Assembly: GCA_001632425.1 (NCBI GenBank)
Contig: KV425615.1
Span: 1-63,805 of the forward strand
Length of the DNA: 63,805 nt
Origin: Neolentinus lepideus HHB14362 ss-1
Taxonomy: Eukaryota; Basidiomycota; Agaricomycetes; Gloeophyllales; Gloeophyllaceae
Direction: 5' to 3'
Part shown: one piece after another, positions 36,100 through 47,102 of the stretch
Layout of the letters: every line of letters begins with the position of its first letter
Numbering within the stretch: position 1 is the stretch's first letter
The notes under the pieces: model-generated
Seen by the model: the letters and a program-made list of their open reading frames with translations, nothing else
Databases searched by the model: none
Told to the model about the DNA's origin: nothing
Position numbers and translations under genes: made by a program

Positions 36100-36465
36100 T
36101 TATTTCTCTTTTGGAAGCTCGGGTAGTCGCTCTGTATTGCTCAGTTCTTGTGTAGCTCCTATTGTAGGTTGCGTTTTCTTCAGTTCGGCGACAAACCTAG
36201 CATGCACAGTGGAATCTAGACAGGAACACACCAACCACTTGTGACGAGCGCACCATTTAACACTTGCCCATAAACAAAGCTCTATACAGGTCAGGGCAAT
36301 CAAATGGATGTTCCCTTGAGTCAAGAAGGCTAAGGTGAGCAGGACTAGCAGCAGTGCTGCGAACACGACATCCAGGGCAAGCAGGAAATTAGGATGCAGA
36401 GACGATCCGGGCTTTAGAATAACGGAAAAGAATGATGAGAACGAATCTTCAGCTTGGCTAGACAT
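36100..36465 (-). CDS. PKR1: ER membrane protein Pkr1, V-ATPase assembly factor
   Basis: Small ER protein with two transmembrane helices, needed in yeast for assembly of the V-ATPase Vo sector. The sequence shows SSFFSVILKPGSSLHPNFLL (the FxPGSS entry motif), hydrophobic helix one (ALDVVFAALLLVLLTLAFLT), helix two (IHLIALTCIELCLWASVKW) and, after an intron, FVAELKKTQ with a polar tail ending LPELPKEK. The intron (about 36191-36246) is also open, so an unspliced read would insert an extra Cys-rich segment. Splicing restores the family's KWFVAEL join. Product about 100 residues. It is tail-to-tail with PSF3, with 97 bases between the stops. Confidence 0.9.
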   Translation of the reverse strand: MSSQAEDSFSSFFSVILKPGSSLHPNFLLALDVVFAALLLVLLTLAFLTQGNIHLIALTCIELCLWASVKWCARHKWLVCSCLDSTVHARFVAELKKTQPTIGATQELSNTERLPELPKEK

Positions 36466-36938
36466 TAATGTTATTGATGATTCATAGACTCAGGATACAG
36501 AGTGAGTTGAATAATCGCTGGCGTTGCGACCTTCCCAGATTTGTCCCAGATCGGATATTTAGTAATTATTATCAATCTTTCCGGCTACAGGAATTTCGAG
36601 CGCTCGAGAAGCAACGAAAGAATATTATCGTCACAAAAACTAGACCACCCTCTCATTAAAGTGATTCGCGCCTAAACGCAGATTCTACATTTTGCTGCTT
36701 TTTGAGAAAGCAATTCATCTCGTCCAAGAATCGCTGGATGCAACTTCCTACGACAGAACCTGCATGTTACATATGGCCGTAGCTGAGTCTAGCTGAGTTG
36801 GCCTGCCTCGTTCGTAGCGAAGAAATCCGCTTTTTCAAACAGGATCTGCGTGTAGAACTGGATCTCCCCATCGCAACCATAGTGTACGCAGACAGTCTTA
36901 GACCGTCCCAACATAGTTCAGCCTAGGTAGATAGCTCA
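36466..36938. other. intergenic, no gene seen
   Basis: This 473-base gap holds the promoter side of PKR1 and the 3' side of the SWSAP1-like gene. No open frame here has recognisable motifs. Confidence 0.45.
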
Positions 36939-38001
36939 TCAGCTGAATATGACTCCTCTCCTCTCTGTGCTGTGCCGTTGTTTCCCTCGGGCGAGTTGCC
37001 ATTTGATCTCTAGCACTTCATTTCCGCCTGTTCGATGCAGTAGTTGGAGATTGAACGTTGCTGGACCTTCATCTTTTACAGGTGGACCTAGATATACACC
37101 GCTCATGAGTGAATATACGGTAGCATCGACGAAAACCTGTTCTGACCTTGCTTCACATTCCCCACCCATTCAAAGTATCGTTCTACTAACGGGGCTACAG
37201 GTTGTAGTTTTGGGGAATCATCTCTGCTGTCCTTGTCTGCGAGAGGATCGAAAGACGGTTGAGTGATGGGTATAATTGGCAATCTTAGGCTGTCAAGCCC
37301 AGAATCAAACACCGCAAGTGTAGTTGTTATCCTATCAAGAAGCAGAAAAATTGAACACAGACGCGCGACGAGCAGTGGCTGATGTACCTAGACTGCCCTG
37401 CGTTGAGATGGGCAACCGCAGCGAGTGCTTGCACAATCAAAGTCAAGTAGGAGGAGACCGTATTTCTTGTTAGGAGCGTAGGCGACACAGATGTTCATGA
37501 ATCTGATAGTAACTCACGTAGCCTCACTTTCAGAAAAGTAAGAGGAAAGTTCATGCAAAACTATGAGACGTGGCAGGTTCAAATACACATTTTGAAGACC
37601 CGGTAGGTTGCCCTCTTCTGGACAGGACGACTTGCGGAGCGTAGACAAGAAGAAAGCCAAGTGAATTGGGGTCGGTGGATAACTGACGAGCAGTTAACCG
37701 ATCGTTCGACAGATACCATCTAGAAGTACACTGACTGGACCTCGATTCTGGAAGAGAGGGCTGCCACGCGTCCGTAGCCAGCAAACAAAGTCAACCAGTC
37801 ATCATCTAGTTCTTGTAGAGCATGCACAAACGCATGCCGAGAAGGCGTCAAAAGTAGTGCCTTGGCGTCAGGTGCGTTCTTAAGACGGGACAGACAAAGG
37901 TGGATGGCTGCTGATGAGTGATAGGAACCTTTAATTAGCAGTGTCGAGAAATCTGGTAAGTGTTTCCCTGTAGCATCGGGCGGAAAGAAAGTGACGGGCA
38001 T
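36939..38001 (-). CDS. SWSAP1-like RecA-fold protein, Walker A degenerate
   Basis: Not a standard annotation; proposed from layout. Spliced segments: MPVTFFPPDATGKHLPDFST, LLIKGSYHSSAAIHLCLSRL, AKALLLTPSRHAFVHALQEL, then after an intron YPPTPIHLAFFLSTLRKSSC, VYLNLPRLIVLHELSSYFSE, NTVSSYLTLIVQALAAVAHL, TTTLAVFDSGLDSLRLPII and a final beta-rich part (VDATVYSLMSGVYLGPP; FNLQLLHRTGGNEVLEIKWQ). Strand-loop-helix, the YPP-x-x-x-h-x-x-h-h phrase, a Walker-B-like strand and a following helix recall human SWSAP1, a RAD51-paralogue partner in the Shu complex. The P-loop site reads GSYHSSAA, so Lys and Gly are absent. The exon border near 37140-37190 needs a 50-base GTAGAA...CAG intron or a frameshift. 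About 280 residues. Confidence 0.55.
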
Positions 38002-38310
38002 TCGGGCCGCAAAGTTACTTTTCGAACTAACTTGACTGGTTAAAAAGTAGCTTTCCTAACTTGGACTTGAACGTTTTGCAAGGAAAGTTAATTTGTCATA
38101 GTGGCATGGCTAACTTATGTACCTATCGCACTTGCCTATAACTTCGACGGACTTCCGCGGAATGGCAGTTCAAACGTTCAAGCTCAAGCATCGTGCATCA
38201 ATATTGGTAACCAGAGTACTAACTTGACCACCAACTAAGCAGATGACTTGGACCTAAATCGACGCGACTCTCACGACTACAAAAGTCGGATACCGCCGGC
38301 TGGTGATCAA

Positions 38311-38331
38311 ACGTTGAACCCCAGTCAAAAC
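38311..38331 (+). repeat. left terminal inverted repeat
   Basis: Reads ACGTTGAACCCCAGTCAAAA plus C. It is the inverted copy of 39795-39815 with a single mismatch. Confidence 0.8.
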
Positions 38332-38831
38332 CAACAAAAAAGGAATCGAATACCTACCAACTAGATAGAATTTAATCGAACTAGATCGAATAAACGCTGC
38401 AATTCCTCGAATAAACACAAATTTGCCGCGAGTCTGCCTCGCATCATTTTCAAATCAGGTAGGCAGATGGCTGCTCTCGTAGCGGCGGCTTCTGACCTTG
38501 AGAGAGCTCGGCTAGCTGCCTTCAGCCGTGCTCGCGTGCGCTAGCAGCTCGAAGTCCACCGCGCGACTTGCTTGAGATTCCGTAACCTCGAATTTCGCTG
38601 AAATCTGCTCTGCTGTCGGACGCGATCACATGACTTTGTCGATTTTAATATTCGAACTCCGCTATAACTCAGACATTTTGTGAGTCGCAACTCCTTTGCT
38701 CGTTCTCTCTGTACTGTTAAATCAAGTCCATCCTCTCACTCATTTTCGTCCGGCTACAACCAGCCTACACAATAATATTGTGTTCATCGCTGGACATGGC
38801 ACCACCGCGGGGATGCTAACTCTCAGACTAG

Positions 38832-39049
38832 CTTGTGAGACATGTTGATGTGCAAACTCGGCTTCGCGAAGAGGTCGGAGCCACCCTTGCTGCCGCCCAT
38901 GCGTGAGGCGGAGCTGTCCGTGGAAGATATGGAGAGTGTGCTGTATCTCCAGGGGGCGGTGAAGGTACGTGATCACCTTACTGTCCGATGTCGTGGGAAT
39001 AGAGTTTCAAGCAGATGTGCTGCAGGAGACTTTATGACTGCACCTTACT
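38832..39049 (+). pseudogene. cytochrome P450 fragment around the ExxR motif, broken
   Basis: From 38832 one frame reads LVRHVDVQTRLREEVGATLA, the usual phrase just before P450 helix K, and hits a TGA at 38883. A shifted frame then gives AELSVEDMESVLYLQGAVK, ending at a GTACGT donor. After a plausible acceptor at 39025 the next exon reads ETL-stop-LH, where a TGA (39035-39037) replaces the expected Arg codon of ETLRLH. So the fragment has a frameshift and a stop inside the ExxR motif, and the rest of the enzyme is missing. It lies inside the inverted-repeat element. Downstream open pieces (KESRKFRAKFV; ENDIGDPEMTPHPDILAAAR) were not identified. Confidence 0.55.
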
Positions 39050-39794
39050 CATTCCCAGATCACTCGGTCAGCGGGTTGCTCAAGGAGTCGCGTAAGTTCC
39101 GGGCCAAATTTGTGATTAGTGAGTGGCATAGGTCATTCGGTACGCTTCTAGCTAATCCACCCTGCCAAGGATCTTTGCAGATGCATATATGCACTGCACG
39201 AGAATGACATAGGAGACCCAGAGATGACGCCCCACCCAGATATTCTAGCTGCTGCCCGATTGGTGAGTGTTTTGTCATCGGCAGCGCCACAAGGTGCCTA
39301 GCGACAAGGTTTTCGTACGATATGCGATTTTCAGGTATGACGCAGTAGCGGGAGGACGGGAGGAGGAGAGGGGGAGGGGGGCTATTGGGATAGATGGTGT
39401 GTGATGGGATTCAGTGGATATGGATGGAATTCAACGGATATGGATGGGAATCGATGAATATGGTGCGGGATTGGCGAGAGTGAGACAATCAATAGTATTC
39501 GATGGTAATCAAATGTATTCATACATGTTTGATGGTATTTGATAATTTTATATATGGCAAAATTGGGGGGAATGAATAAGATGATTGAAATGAATCGATT
39601 ATATTTGATTAGTATCGATTAAGGACATACATGTGTATTCTAGGAACGGTGTCTGTATCGATGGTATTCAATGGGGTTAATCTCGGATCGAAGCCAGCGT
39701 CGATTTCTCGAATACCATCGAATAAGTGGAGCCAAATCATCTGAATTCAACTGTAATCGATTGTAATCACTGCAATTCGATTTTTTTCATGTTA

Positions 39795-39815
39795 GTTTTG
39801 ACTGGGGTTGAACGT
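39795..39815 (-). repeat. right terminal inverted repeat
   Basis: Inverted partner of 38311-38331, identical except for one base (GGTTG versus GGTTC when read in the same orientation). Confidence 0.8.
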
Positions 39816-40244
39816 TGAACACGGAGAGCAGTGAAAATTCGAGGATCTGACAACTTGAAATTGCGTCCTAAGCGATCTGAAGTTAGACGTCTGTGTCAGG
39901 TTCTCAGACACTTTCCGGGTTTCCTGATAACTGCGCAGTCGACACAGATGCCCCACGCCAGTACATGCTGCGTACGCCTGTCAAGAACAGCTGCAATGCA
40001 ATCGAGGAGACCCGGATTCATGGATAGCCTTAATTATAGGACTTCGTAGGATCTTCGTTTGGGTCATTTGCTGTACAGCGTCCTCACACGGCGGGCGTTA
40101 ATCTTTCGTCTAGAGGCGCTTATCCGAAGGCACAGCTCCAATGCAATGCATGGATGAGCTTATAAGACCCTCACCCCCAGCATTACCTCGAGGTCTTTGC
40201 CCTCCAACTGTGCATGACCTTGTACACTGAAAACGCAACTATAT

Positions 40245-42465
40245 ATGGCCGGTGCCCATTCGCGTAGTCTCAAGGACGCCATCGATCGCGATCTTAGGGA
40301 GCCTCGGGGAGAGCCAATGCTTGTAGGACTTGGTTTGGCTGCACCTATGATGCGGGCAGTGGGCAGTTTGACCGCCCAGTTTGCACCTTTTCCGTGGTTG
40401 CAGCCGCTCGCTGGCGCTTTCGGCGAGATCATTCAACTTGCCCAAAACGTCGTGTCAAACAAGTATGTAGATCTAGCTTTTTGTCCTAAAACTGCGCTGA
40501 TTTGCGGACAGACGCGCCGCCCACCAACTGTGCATAAGATGTCAATACTTGATCGTTGCGTTGCAGAATGCGATACCAGCTACTCTGCCCCCTGCTATGC
40601 AGGGTGCCGTCATGGAAGCCCAGAAGTATGTCAGATACAGCACACAGTGCCCTGCACTGTATCTTACGTCCCAGCAGCGTTTTGGAACAAATACGTGATA
40701 AAATGCGAGGTTGGTCCCGGCTCGGGAAGCTGCAGTCCTTCCTCATGCAGGGCGAGATTGCAACGGATATTCAATTCTGCAACATTGCTATCAGTGACTG
40801 CTGCGACAAATTCGAGGTATTGCCATCATGACTACCGTTAAGCATATGCCTCAATGAGAGTACAGATCACCTCCCAGCTGGCAACACACGAATGGCAGAC
40901 CGAATTTAAGGACAATACCAAGCTAGATCATATGGAAGTTATGGAGTGGTTGGCAGAGATCAGCCATGGTCAGGCCATCATGAACGATCAACTCACACAG
41001 AATACGCAATTATTGCAGCAACTTGCCTTCATGATGCAATCCGTATGTTACCCTTGAAACGGCAGGCACAAACTGACCCGCCTTCGACAGGGACTAGCTG
41101 ATTATCAAGTCGGAGACGTTAGACATAATGGATTACAGAGTAATCTGTACCAGATAACAGCCAAGAAAGGGGGCCTCCTCCCCGAGCTGGAGTTGAGACG
41201 TGGAGAAGTCCGCCGCCTCGGGCAGTTCCCAAGTAAGGTTGTATTCATGCACCAAATGTCATGAGCCAAAATTTCCTTGCCTAGCTGGTGGATCTGCTGC
41301 GATGGACATATGGGAAGGACTCTACCTAGGACACGAGAAAGTTGCCCTTAAAGTTGTCCGTGCTGTGAATGCTGGTCCTAAAAGTCAAGAAGTTCGTGTA
41401 GCGCTATTCGCCCAGCATGAAGGAGCTGACACTATCACCGTCTTCAGCGATTCCTCAGAGAAATTAAGTTATGGAATGAAGTCTGGAAAAACGACGGTGG
41501 TAAATACATACTACCTTTCTACGGCTTCTGTCAGGTAAGGCTCTGCCGTATTCGCGCTATTTTTCTGTATTAACGAGTTCGATTGTAGATTGATGGCCCA
41601 TTCCCGTCAGTACATTGTACATCATAAGAGATTTTTCCTGACGCTCCACTGCAGCTACATGGTCAGTCCCTGGCAGCCGAACGGTGTTGCCATAGACTAC
41701 GTTAGGCGCAATCCCGATGCAGACCATATGTTGCTGGTACGTGAACGATCCTAACAATTCACGCTCTTGGTACCGACTCCATCGACCAGGTTAAAGGCAT
41801 AGCGATGGGCTTGCTGGTGCTTCATACCATGGATCCTCCGATTGTGCACGGTGATATCAAGGGGGTGAGAGACTGTTTCAGATTACTAGCCTCTACAGTT
41901 GTTCACAGATGAATGCCCAGACTAACGTTGTTATTGATGCCATGGGTAATCCTTTACTCGCTGACTTCGGTGTCTCTAAGGTATGCTAAACTGTAGATTT
42001 TCTCGAGCCGTCGTAATTGGTTTGTGTTTGTAGATTGTAGAGGATATCACGGGGGTTCCGTTTACTCAGAGCCGTGGTGTATCAGAATCATACCGATGGT
42101 TTGCGCCGGAGCTCTGCATAGGAGCAGGCATAATGTCATTGCAAGCAGACGTCTACGCTTACGGCATGACCGTGCTGGAGGTATGCAAGCCCTACTTCTG
42201 CTATCACCTGTGTTATCGGAAGACTAACTAACGGCACCCTTGACTCAAGCTTCTCACTCACACTCAGCCTTTCGCGTACATCAAGCATACGACGGAGGTC
42301 GTAGTGGAAGTGGCTAGAGGAAACCGTCCCCGGCGGCCCACTGAGGCTGAAGTCGTGCAGAGAGGCCTGGAGGATAACTTATGGAAGATCATGTGCGATT
42401 GTTGGGCCCCTGAGCGCATCGATCGACCCAGTATCCAGGATATCATTGAACGTCTGGGGGCGTAA
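40245..42465 (+). CDS. four-helix-domain protein kinase (mushroom-type)
   Basis: Protein kinase with an N-terminal helical domain similar in layout to the four-helix region of MLKL-type proteins. Spliced pieces: [117 protein letters not shown] linker ([19 protein letters not shown]) precedes the kinase: [27 protein letters not shown] (ATP lysine), [21 protein letters not shown] with TN (HGD in place of HRD), [17 protein letters not shown] and [16 protein letters not shown]. The glycine loop is atypical but Lys, Glu, Asp, Asn and DFG are all kept, so it may be active. About ten introns; near 550 residues. No signal or membrane helix. Role unknown. Confidence 0.85.
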
Positions 42466-42904
42466 GTCATCAGCTGGCCGCCGCTTCCGGCCCATGTATA
42501 TTGTGTCTGCTATGTTTTGGACGTGTTTTCCCATTCCCTGTCAATTGTTTTCTTAGTGATATAAATGTCTCCGATACATGCTAAAGTAACGTTGTTTTCG
42601 GGCTCTGGTTCTGTAGTTGTGGTCTGTAGGTATTACCCTGGATGTGTTAATGAATATACGACTCCAGAAATTTGATGTCTGTCATAGTCTGTCACGCTCG
42701 CAACGACCTGCAACGACGCGGGGAAGGAAGCGAATTTGTCCCCAGCCACTGCTGTCTGCGCTGGATCGTTGTCTGTTTCTTTACCCTCCTTCCTTCGTTA
42801 TCGTCTCGGTGTCGCTTGTCGAGCAGACGGTGTTTCGACGAGCTGGCCGTGTAAATTTGACTCGAAGTGGAGGGGCTCGCAGTCCGTAGCAGACCAACGC
42901 TCTC
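42466..42904. other. intergenic, no gene seen
   Basis: This 439-base gap holds the kinase 3' end and the MDM10 promoter. It contains a short near-repeat of CGCAACGACCTGCAACGACG around 42698-42718. No coding motif is seen. Confidence 0.45.
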
Positions 42905-44455
42905 ATGCATCCCTTTGCCTCTTATGTGCTTCGCAGTTATTACAAGGCCACCGGATGGAACGAGGATAATCTATACGCCAATTTTACGCGCTCCTCGAGT
43001 TGTATGTTAGCCTTCTACGTCTCCTATGTCATACTGAACGCCGACTGCAGCTATTCTTGACTTCACTGTCCCCCGAGGCCTGCACTTCTCCATCTCGAAG
43101 TCTCCTAATGCGCTCTTTAAGACTACATATTCTATGAATGCCCTGCCGTCCTTGAATGGATCTATCGGTTACATATTCACCTCATGTGATCTTAACGTGA
43201 ACGGATCTGGGGACACCCGGTTCAAGGACATGATAGACCGTTTCAAGGTATACGACCAGCCTCGGAGACCGGAAGGTAAGGAAGAGGTATGGTTGGCTGG
43301 AGAAAGGGTGGACACCCGCGGTGAGTGAGTGTATATGATCCTCAAGCTGTCCCCAGCTAGATCCTTACTACAATCCAATAGACTACCTTCTGTATGGCCG
43401 TCTCTATGTCCCCACCGGTCGATTGGATGCGCTCTATTCAACTCGTTTGTCCGCTACGATGCAAGGGATGGTGGCAGCCATCTCCGATCCACGCTCTCCG
43501 TCTTTGGGCGCAAGCAACCTAATGCTTAGCCTACAGCACGACACGGGACGTACATGTACCGAATACACTTGGAGTGCGGACGATTCCATGTGGGGGGTCC
43601 GCTTCCTTTACAACTTCGGGAAGCTGAGTGCCGCCTCGGATAACTCTACCGAGAGCGATCAACCATCCGTTCTGCCTGAGGCGTCTCAGTCAGAAGTGAA
43701 ACGTGTTGATGAAGAAGAAGCCATGGAAGGCGGTCTGAAAGGTCGCATATCTGCTGGTGCGGAACTGTACTTCAGTGCCCGCGAGAAGAGTGCTGGTGGT
43801 TAGTATATTCATGTCACTGTGCTGCATACATATGTAAATGATCCGATTCAAAGTGTCAACTGGCATTCGCTTCACGACCCTTCCAGACGCAACAGCCCCT
43901 TCGTTTCAGCTCCCTGGTCCCTCATCTTCTCCGTTGGCCCTTTCGTCGTCGTCTCGAATCCCTTCTCAGCCTCCAACGACCATCACAGCTCTTTTCAATC
44001 CAATAATAGGTCACATGTCCGGTGCCTATGCAGCCAAAGTGTCTCACGACTTGTCTGTCTGTTCTCGATTCGATTTCAATGTCTATAGCTATGAAAGCGA
44101 ATGGACGATGGGTGCCGAATGGTGGCTTCGACGCAAGCCCAAGCCCCGTAACAGAGATACTCCGCAGGCCGAATATGAGAGCACGCAGGCTGATGAGCCA
44201 CTTTCAGTATCCTTGGATACATGGGCTGAGGATGTGCAAGGTGTTGTAAAGGCAAGAGCTTCCACTACTACGGTAAATCATTCTCTCGCACTTCGGCGTT
44301 TATTACTTCTAAAACGCACACAGGATATCTCGCTGATGTGGGAGGGACGTCTGCGGAACATGTTAGTCAGCTTAGGCATAGTATCAAATCTCTCTAGTCG
44401 TTCAAAACCTATCAAAGCTGTCGGACTGGAGCTAGCTTACTTCAGCTCTGGATAA
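42905..44455 (+). CDS. MDM10: Mdm10, ERMES / mitochondrial outer-membrane beta-barrel
   Basis: Beta-barrel of the ERMES ER-mitochondria tether that also works with the SAM complex. The start MHPFASYVLRSYYKATGWNE and the following NLYANFTRSS are characteristic. Then come LLDFTVPRGLHFSISKSPNA, LFKTTYSMNALPSLNGSIGY, the long strand-rich segments DYLLYGRLYVPTGRLDALYS, SLGASNLMLSLQHDTGRTCT and MWGVRFLYNFGKL, an acidic loop, LKGRISAGAELYFSAREKSA, GVSTGIRFTTLPDAT, ITALFNPIIGHMSGAYAAKV and the end VSLGIVSNLSS to LELAYFSSG, which looks like the beta-signal. Five short introns; about 430 residues, as in other fungi. Confidence 0.94.
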
Positions 44456-44727
44456 TTGGCAAGTAGTATCATGGGTCGAACGCGTGCACATAATCAAATT
44501 GCATTGGGGGAAGCAACGTTTGGGTAGTAGTAACATACAGACAGTCAACTAGTGGATCCAAGGCAATTAGTGGGTGTGAGTGTAGTACATGGTTCAAGCA
44601 ACTGCAGCAAAGCACTGGGAAAGCCGTGTGGAAAGGGTATAGAAACAGTGTACAGATGAAGGATCCGGAGGAAAGGCAAACGAAACGCATATAAGCTATT
44701 AGCCCATAGGTCTCATAATGTTGATAA

Positions 44728-46744
44728 TCATTCGTTGACTGCCGCCGTCGCCATAGATCTCGGAGAGGTGATACCAGCCCCGCCCAATGTACGCGCAAGG
44801 CGCGAGATAGCATCTCCAGTGATGACGGGCCTAGTGGCGTGGGGTGCTCTATGAGATGCTCCCTCTCCGGTGGGTGGAGATGATTGAGTACGAGCATGCT
44901 TAACTGCAAAGTCTTGGAGTTGGGCACTCCGCGGGGTGTTGCTGCCGGAACGAGTATGTCTGGGCCCAGGATGAGGAACACTGAAACCTGGCCTGAGTCC
45001 AACAGGACGACCCACAGTATGGGAGCGACCATGACCGGGATTGAAAGCGCGATGAGGAGTCGCCTTGAAGGCTGACATGCTCTCCGAGGAAGAAGTAGAG
45101 CTTGATTTGGGGATGTAAACAGAGTCACCCAGACCAGAGCCAGGTTTAGGAGCGTGGATAGAATCACTCAGACCGCCTCTTGATGGCCAATCCTCAGAAG
45201 ACGTCTTGTCAGACGCAAGGGCAGGTTCAGTCACAGCAGTGGTCAAAGTGGCCTCAATCTGCTCTGCAGCAGGAACTGTTGAAGTCACTGCCTCCTGCAT
45301 AAGTGTCTGATGAGTACCGGTGTTATTAAGACGGCTGAGTGTCAACACTTACAATTGACTTCGGTTCCTCTTGCGGCTTTGCAGGAGCTTCAGCACTCTC
45401 TTCGCTTGCAGGCTTCTCTTCGGCAGGCGATGACTGCTCTGAAGCAGGTTTCGGACTAGGGCTGACAACAGCTGGCACTGGCTTGGGAGGTAGAGATGGA
45501 TGCCCTTTCAGTGGAGTGACACCATTAGATGGTGCTTTGTTTAGGTTAGGTTTAACTAGATGCGCAAGAGGGTTCACAAATGTTCGCGAAGTGTTTGGCT
45601 GAGAACGTCCAGTCTCTTTCCCATTCGTCTGCAGAGGGCGTGTTGTAGCAGCAGCCGATGGACGCCTCGCTTGCCTAGACTTCCCGCTATCGGCCTTTGC
45701 AGCATCTACCTTTGAAGAATCCTGCAGAGTCTCTACTTTCTTCTGAGCACTCTCAGTGGCCGGCTTGTGTTCTTCTGCAGGCTCTGCAGGGACTGGAACA
45801 CTGGTGGGTGCAGGACTGGCCGGTTTAGAGACGTCAGAAAAGTCCGGCAACGGTTTCAGTTGACCCTCTAAAATAGGAGAGATGATGTTAGCCTTCTCCA
45901 CAACAGCCGTTCCAGGATCTGTCTTCGTCGTGTAGCCCCAATCATCGAGGTCTGGCAAGCTGTCATCGTCATCTCCAGCCCAATCTATGTGACTTCCAGG
46001 AGTGGTGGGTCTATGGGAGATCACACTGGCTCGCATCTGCTCTACGAGGTTGTGCACGTTCATGTCGAAGCTCGTAGTCTGAGCTCCGGCGGAAAGATGG
46101 GGTGGTGCGTCTTTGGAAGAAGGATCGGGGGTTGGAGGGCTAGTCAACGACTTTCTAGAGCGGCCAGGCATTGATCTCGGATCGACTGTCAGAGTTTGGA
46201 CCGTGCTGGGGGGATTTGTTGCCTTGGGAGTCTGCTGAGTTGATCTTCTCCGCCGATTATTAGGGCGAGTAGCACTGGTTGGACCACTAGGAGTTTCCGC
46301 AACGGGAGTGGAAGGGTCGATGGCAAGTGTAGGGACTTTGCGGGCAGTCTGCTGCGAGGCCCGCCTAGTGTTCAGCTTCGGCCGCTGGGTGCGGTCGCTG
46401 TTGGTTGACGACTGTGTGGTAGTAGATGTTACAGTAGAACTGGATGTGGAGCGTTCAACCGGGGGCGCCTTTATATCCAAGGACGGTGGCTGGGCAACAA
46501 CACCCGGCTTCGGCTCAGTCTCATTGTTCTTTGTAGCACCAGAAGTCTTTGATCCTCCTCGGCCGTTGCGGCCCCGCCCTCCCCCTCCTCTTCCCCCTCC
46601 TCTACTGCTACCGCGACCTCTAGAACCAATACCACGGGAAGCCGATCCAGGCTCTCCGGACGCTCTCCAGGACGCACCGTCAGCGCCCCGCACCGAGAAT
46701 GTCGGGCCAGTGGGGACAACGGGTTTCGGCGGAAGCGAAGTCAT
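44728..46744 (-). CDS. RGG-box, low-complexity protein (likely RNA-associated)
   Basis: No named family recognised. The N-terminus MTSLPPKPVVPTGPTFSVRG is followed by an RGG/GRG cluster (SRGRGSSRGGGRGGGGRGRN) typical of RNA- or G-quadruplex-binding proteins. The body is Pro/Ser/Thr/Lys-rich. One segment is less random: NVHNLVEQMRASVISHRPTT, then HIDWAGDDDDSLPDLDDWGY. After a 45-base intron (about 45306-45351) the second exon continues TLMQEAVTSTVPAAEQIEAT and ends ISRLARTLGGAGITSPRSMA. About 660 residues, mostly disordered. It is tail-to-tail with MDM10 and divergent from SMG. Confidence 0.8.
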
Positions 46745-47102
46745 TCCTTTCCGCGATACGGGCTAGGTGTTCAGTCATTTTTCAAACCACCGCTAGTCGG
46801 TTCGGATACATACAGGTCGAGTAGCGTTGTTCTATTTCAGAGTGACCCGCGACTGGACAGGAAACAGGGGTTGTAGCTAGGATAAGACCAGGTGTGTATG
46901 AATCAAAATCCAATGTAGATTCCTTCAAGCGATAGTAATTGTGAGACAAAAGCAGGCAGGTCACGCCAGGGTTAGCTTGGGCAAGTCCCATTGGGTACCA
47001 AACATAGCAAAGCAGATCGACCTGCAGCGCCACAACGGGCTCGGTAGCGTTCAAGTTGTTTGTCTCAATCACCACTGCCGGCTACTCCATCTCCCTCACA
47101 AA
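46745..47102. other. divergent promoter region
   Basis: This 358-base gap between the RGG gene and the SmG gene must serve as promoter for both. No coding motif seen and no clear TATA box. Confidence 0.45.

Larger units (their letters stand above)
38311..39817. mobile_element. non-autonomous inverted-repeat DNA element
   Basis: The ends carry matching terminal inverted repeats (core 21 bases, 20 identical) that continue inward imperfectly for about 45 bases to an ATCGAAT string. Subterminal DNA is AT-rich and full of degenerate copies of GATGGTATTCGAT-like words (39390-39780, and more weakly 38340-38415). No transposase is visible. The interior holds a cytochrome P450-like relic. I could not identify a target-site duplication, so the superfamily is open. 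The 300 bases to the left (38002-38310) and about 430 to the right, up to 40244, show no gene. Confidence 0.65.

Noticed and set aside
36191..36246. Unspliced reading of PKR1 through its intron
   Set aside because: Splicing restores the KW-FVAEL join typical of the family; the unspliced Cys-rich insert has no counterpart.
37140..37190. Reading-frame break suggesting that the SWSAP1-like gene is a pseudogene
   Set aside because: A 50-base GTAGAA...CAG intron restores the frame, so a break is not required, although the border remains uncertain.
38842..39207. Reading 38842-39207 as one intact gene
   Set aside because: The frame runs through a clear splice donor, and the preceding frame holds the matching P450 segment, so it is better explained as a broken fragment.
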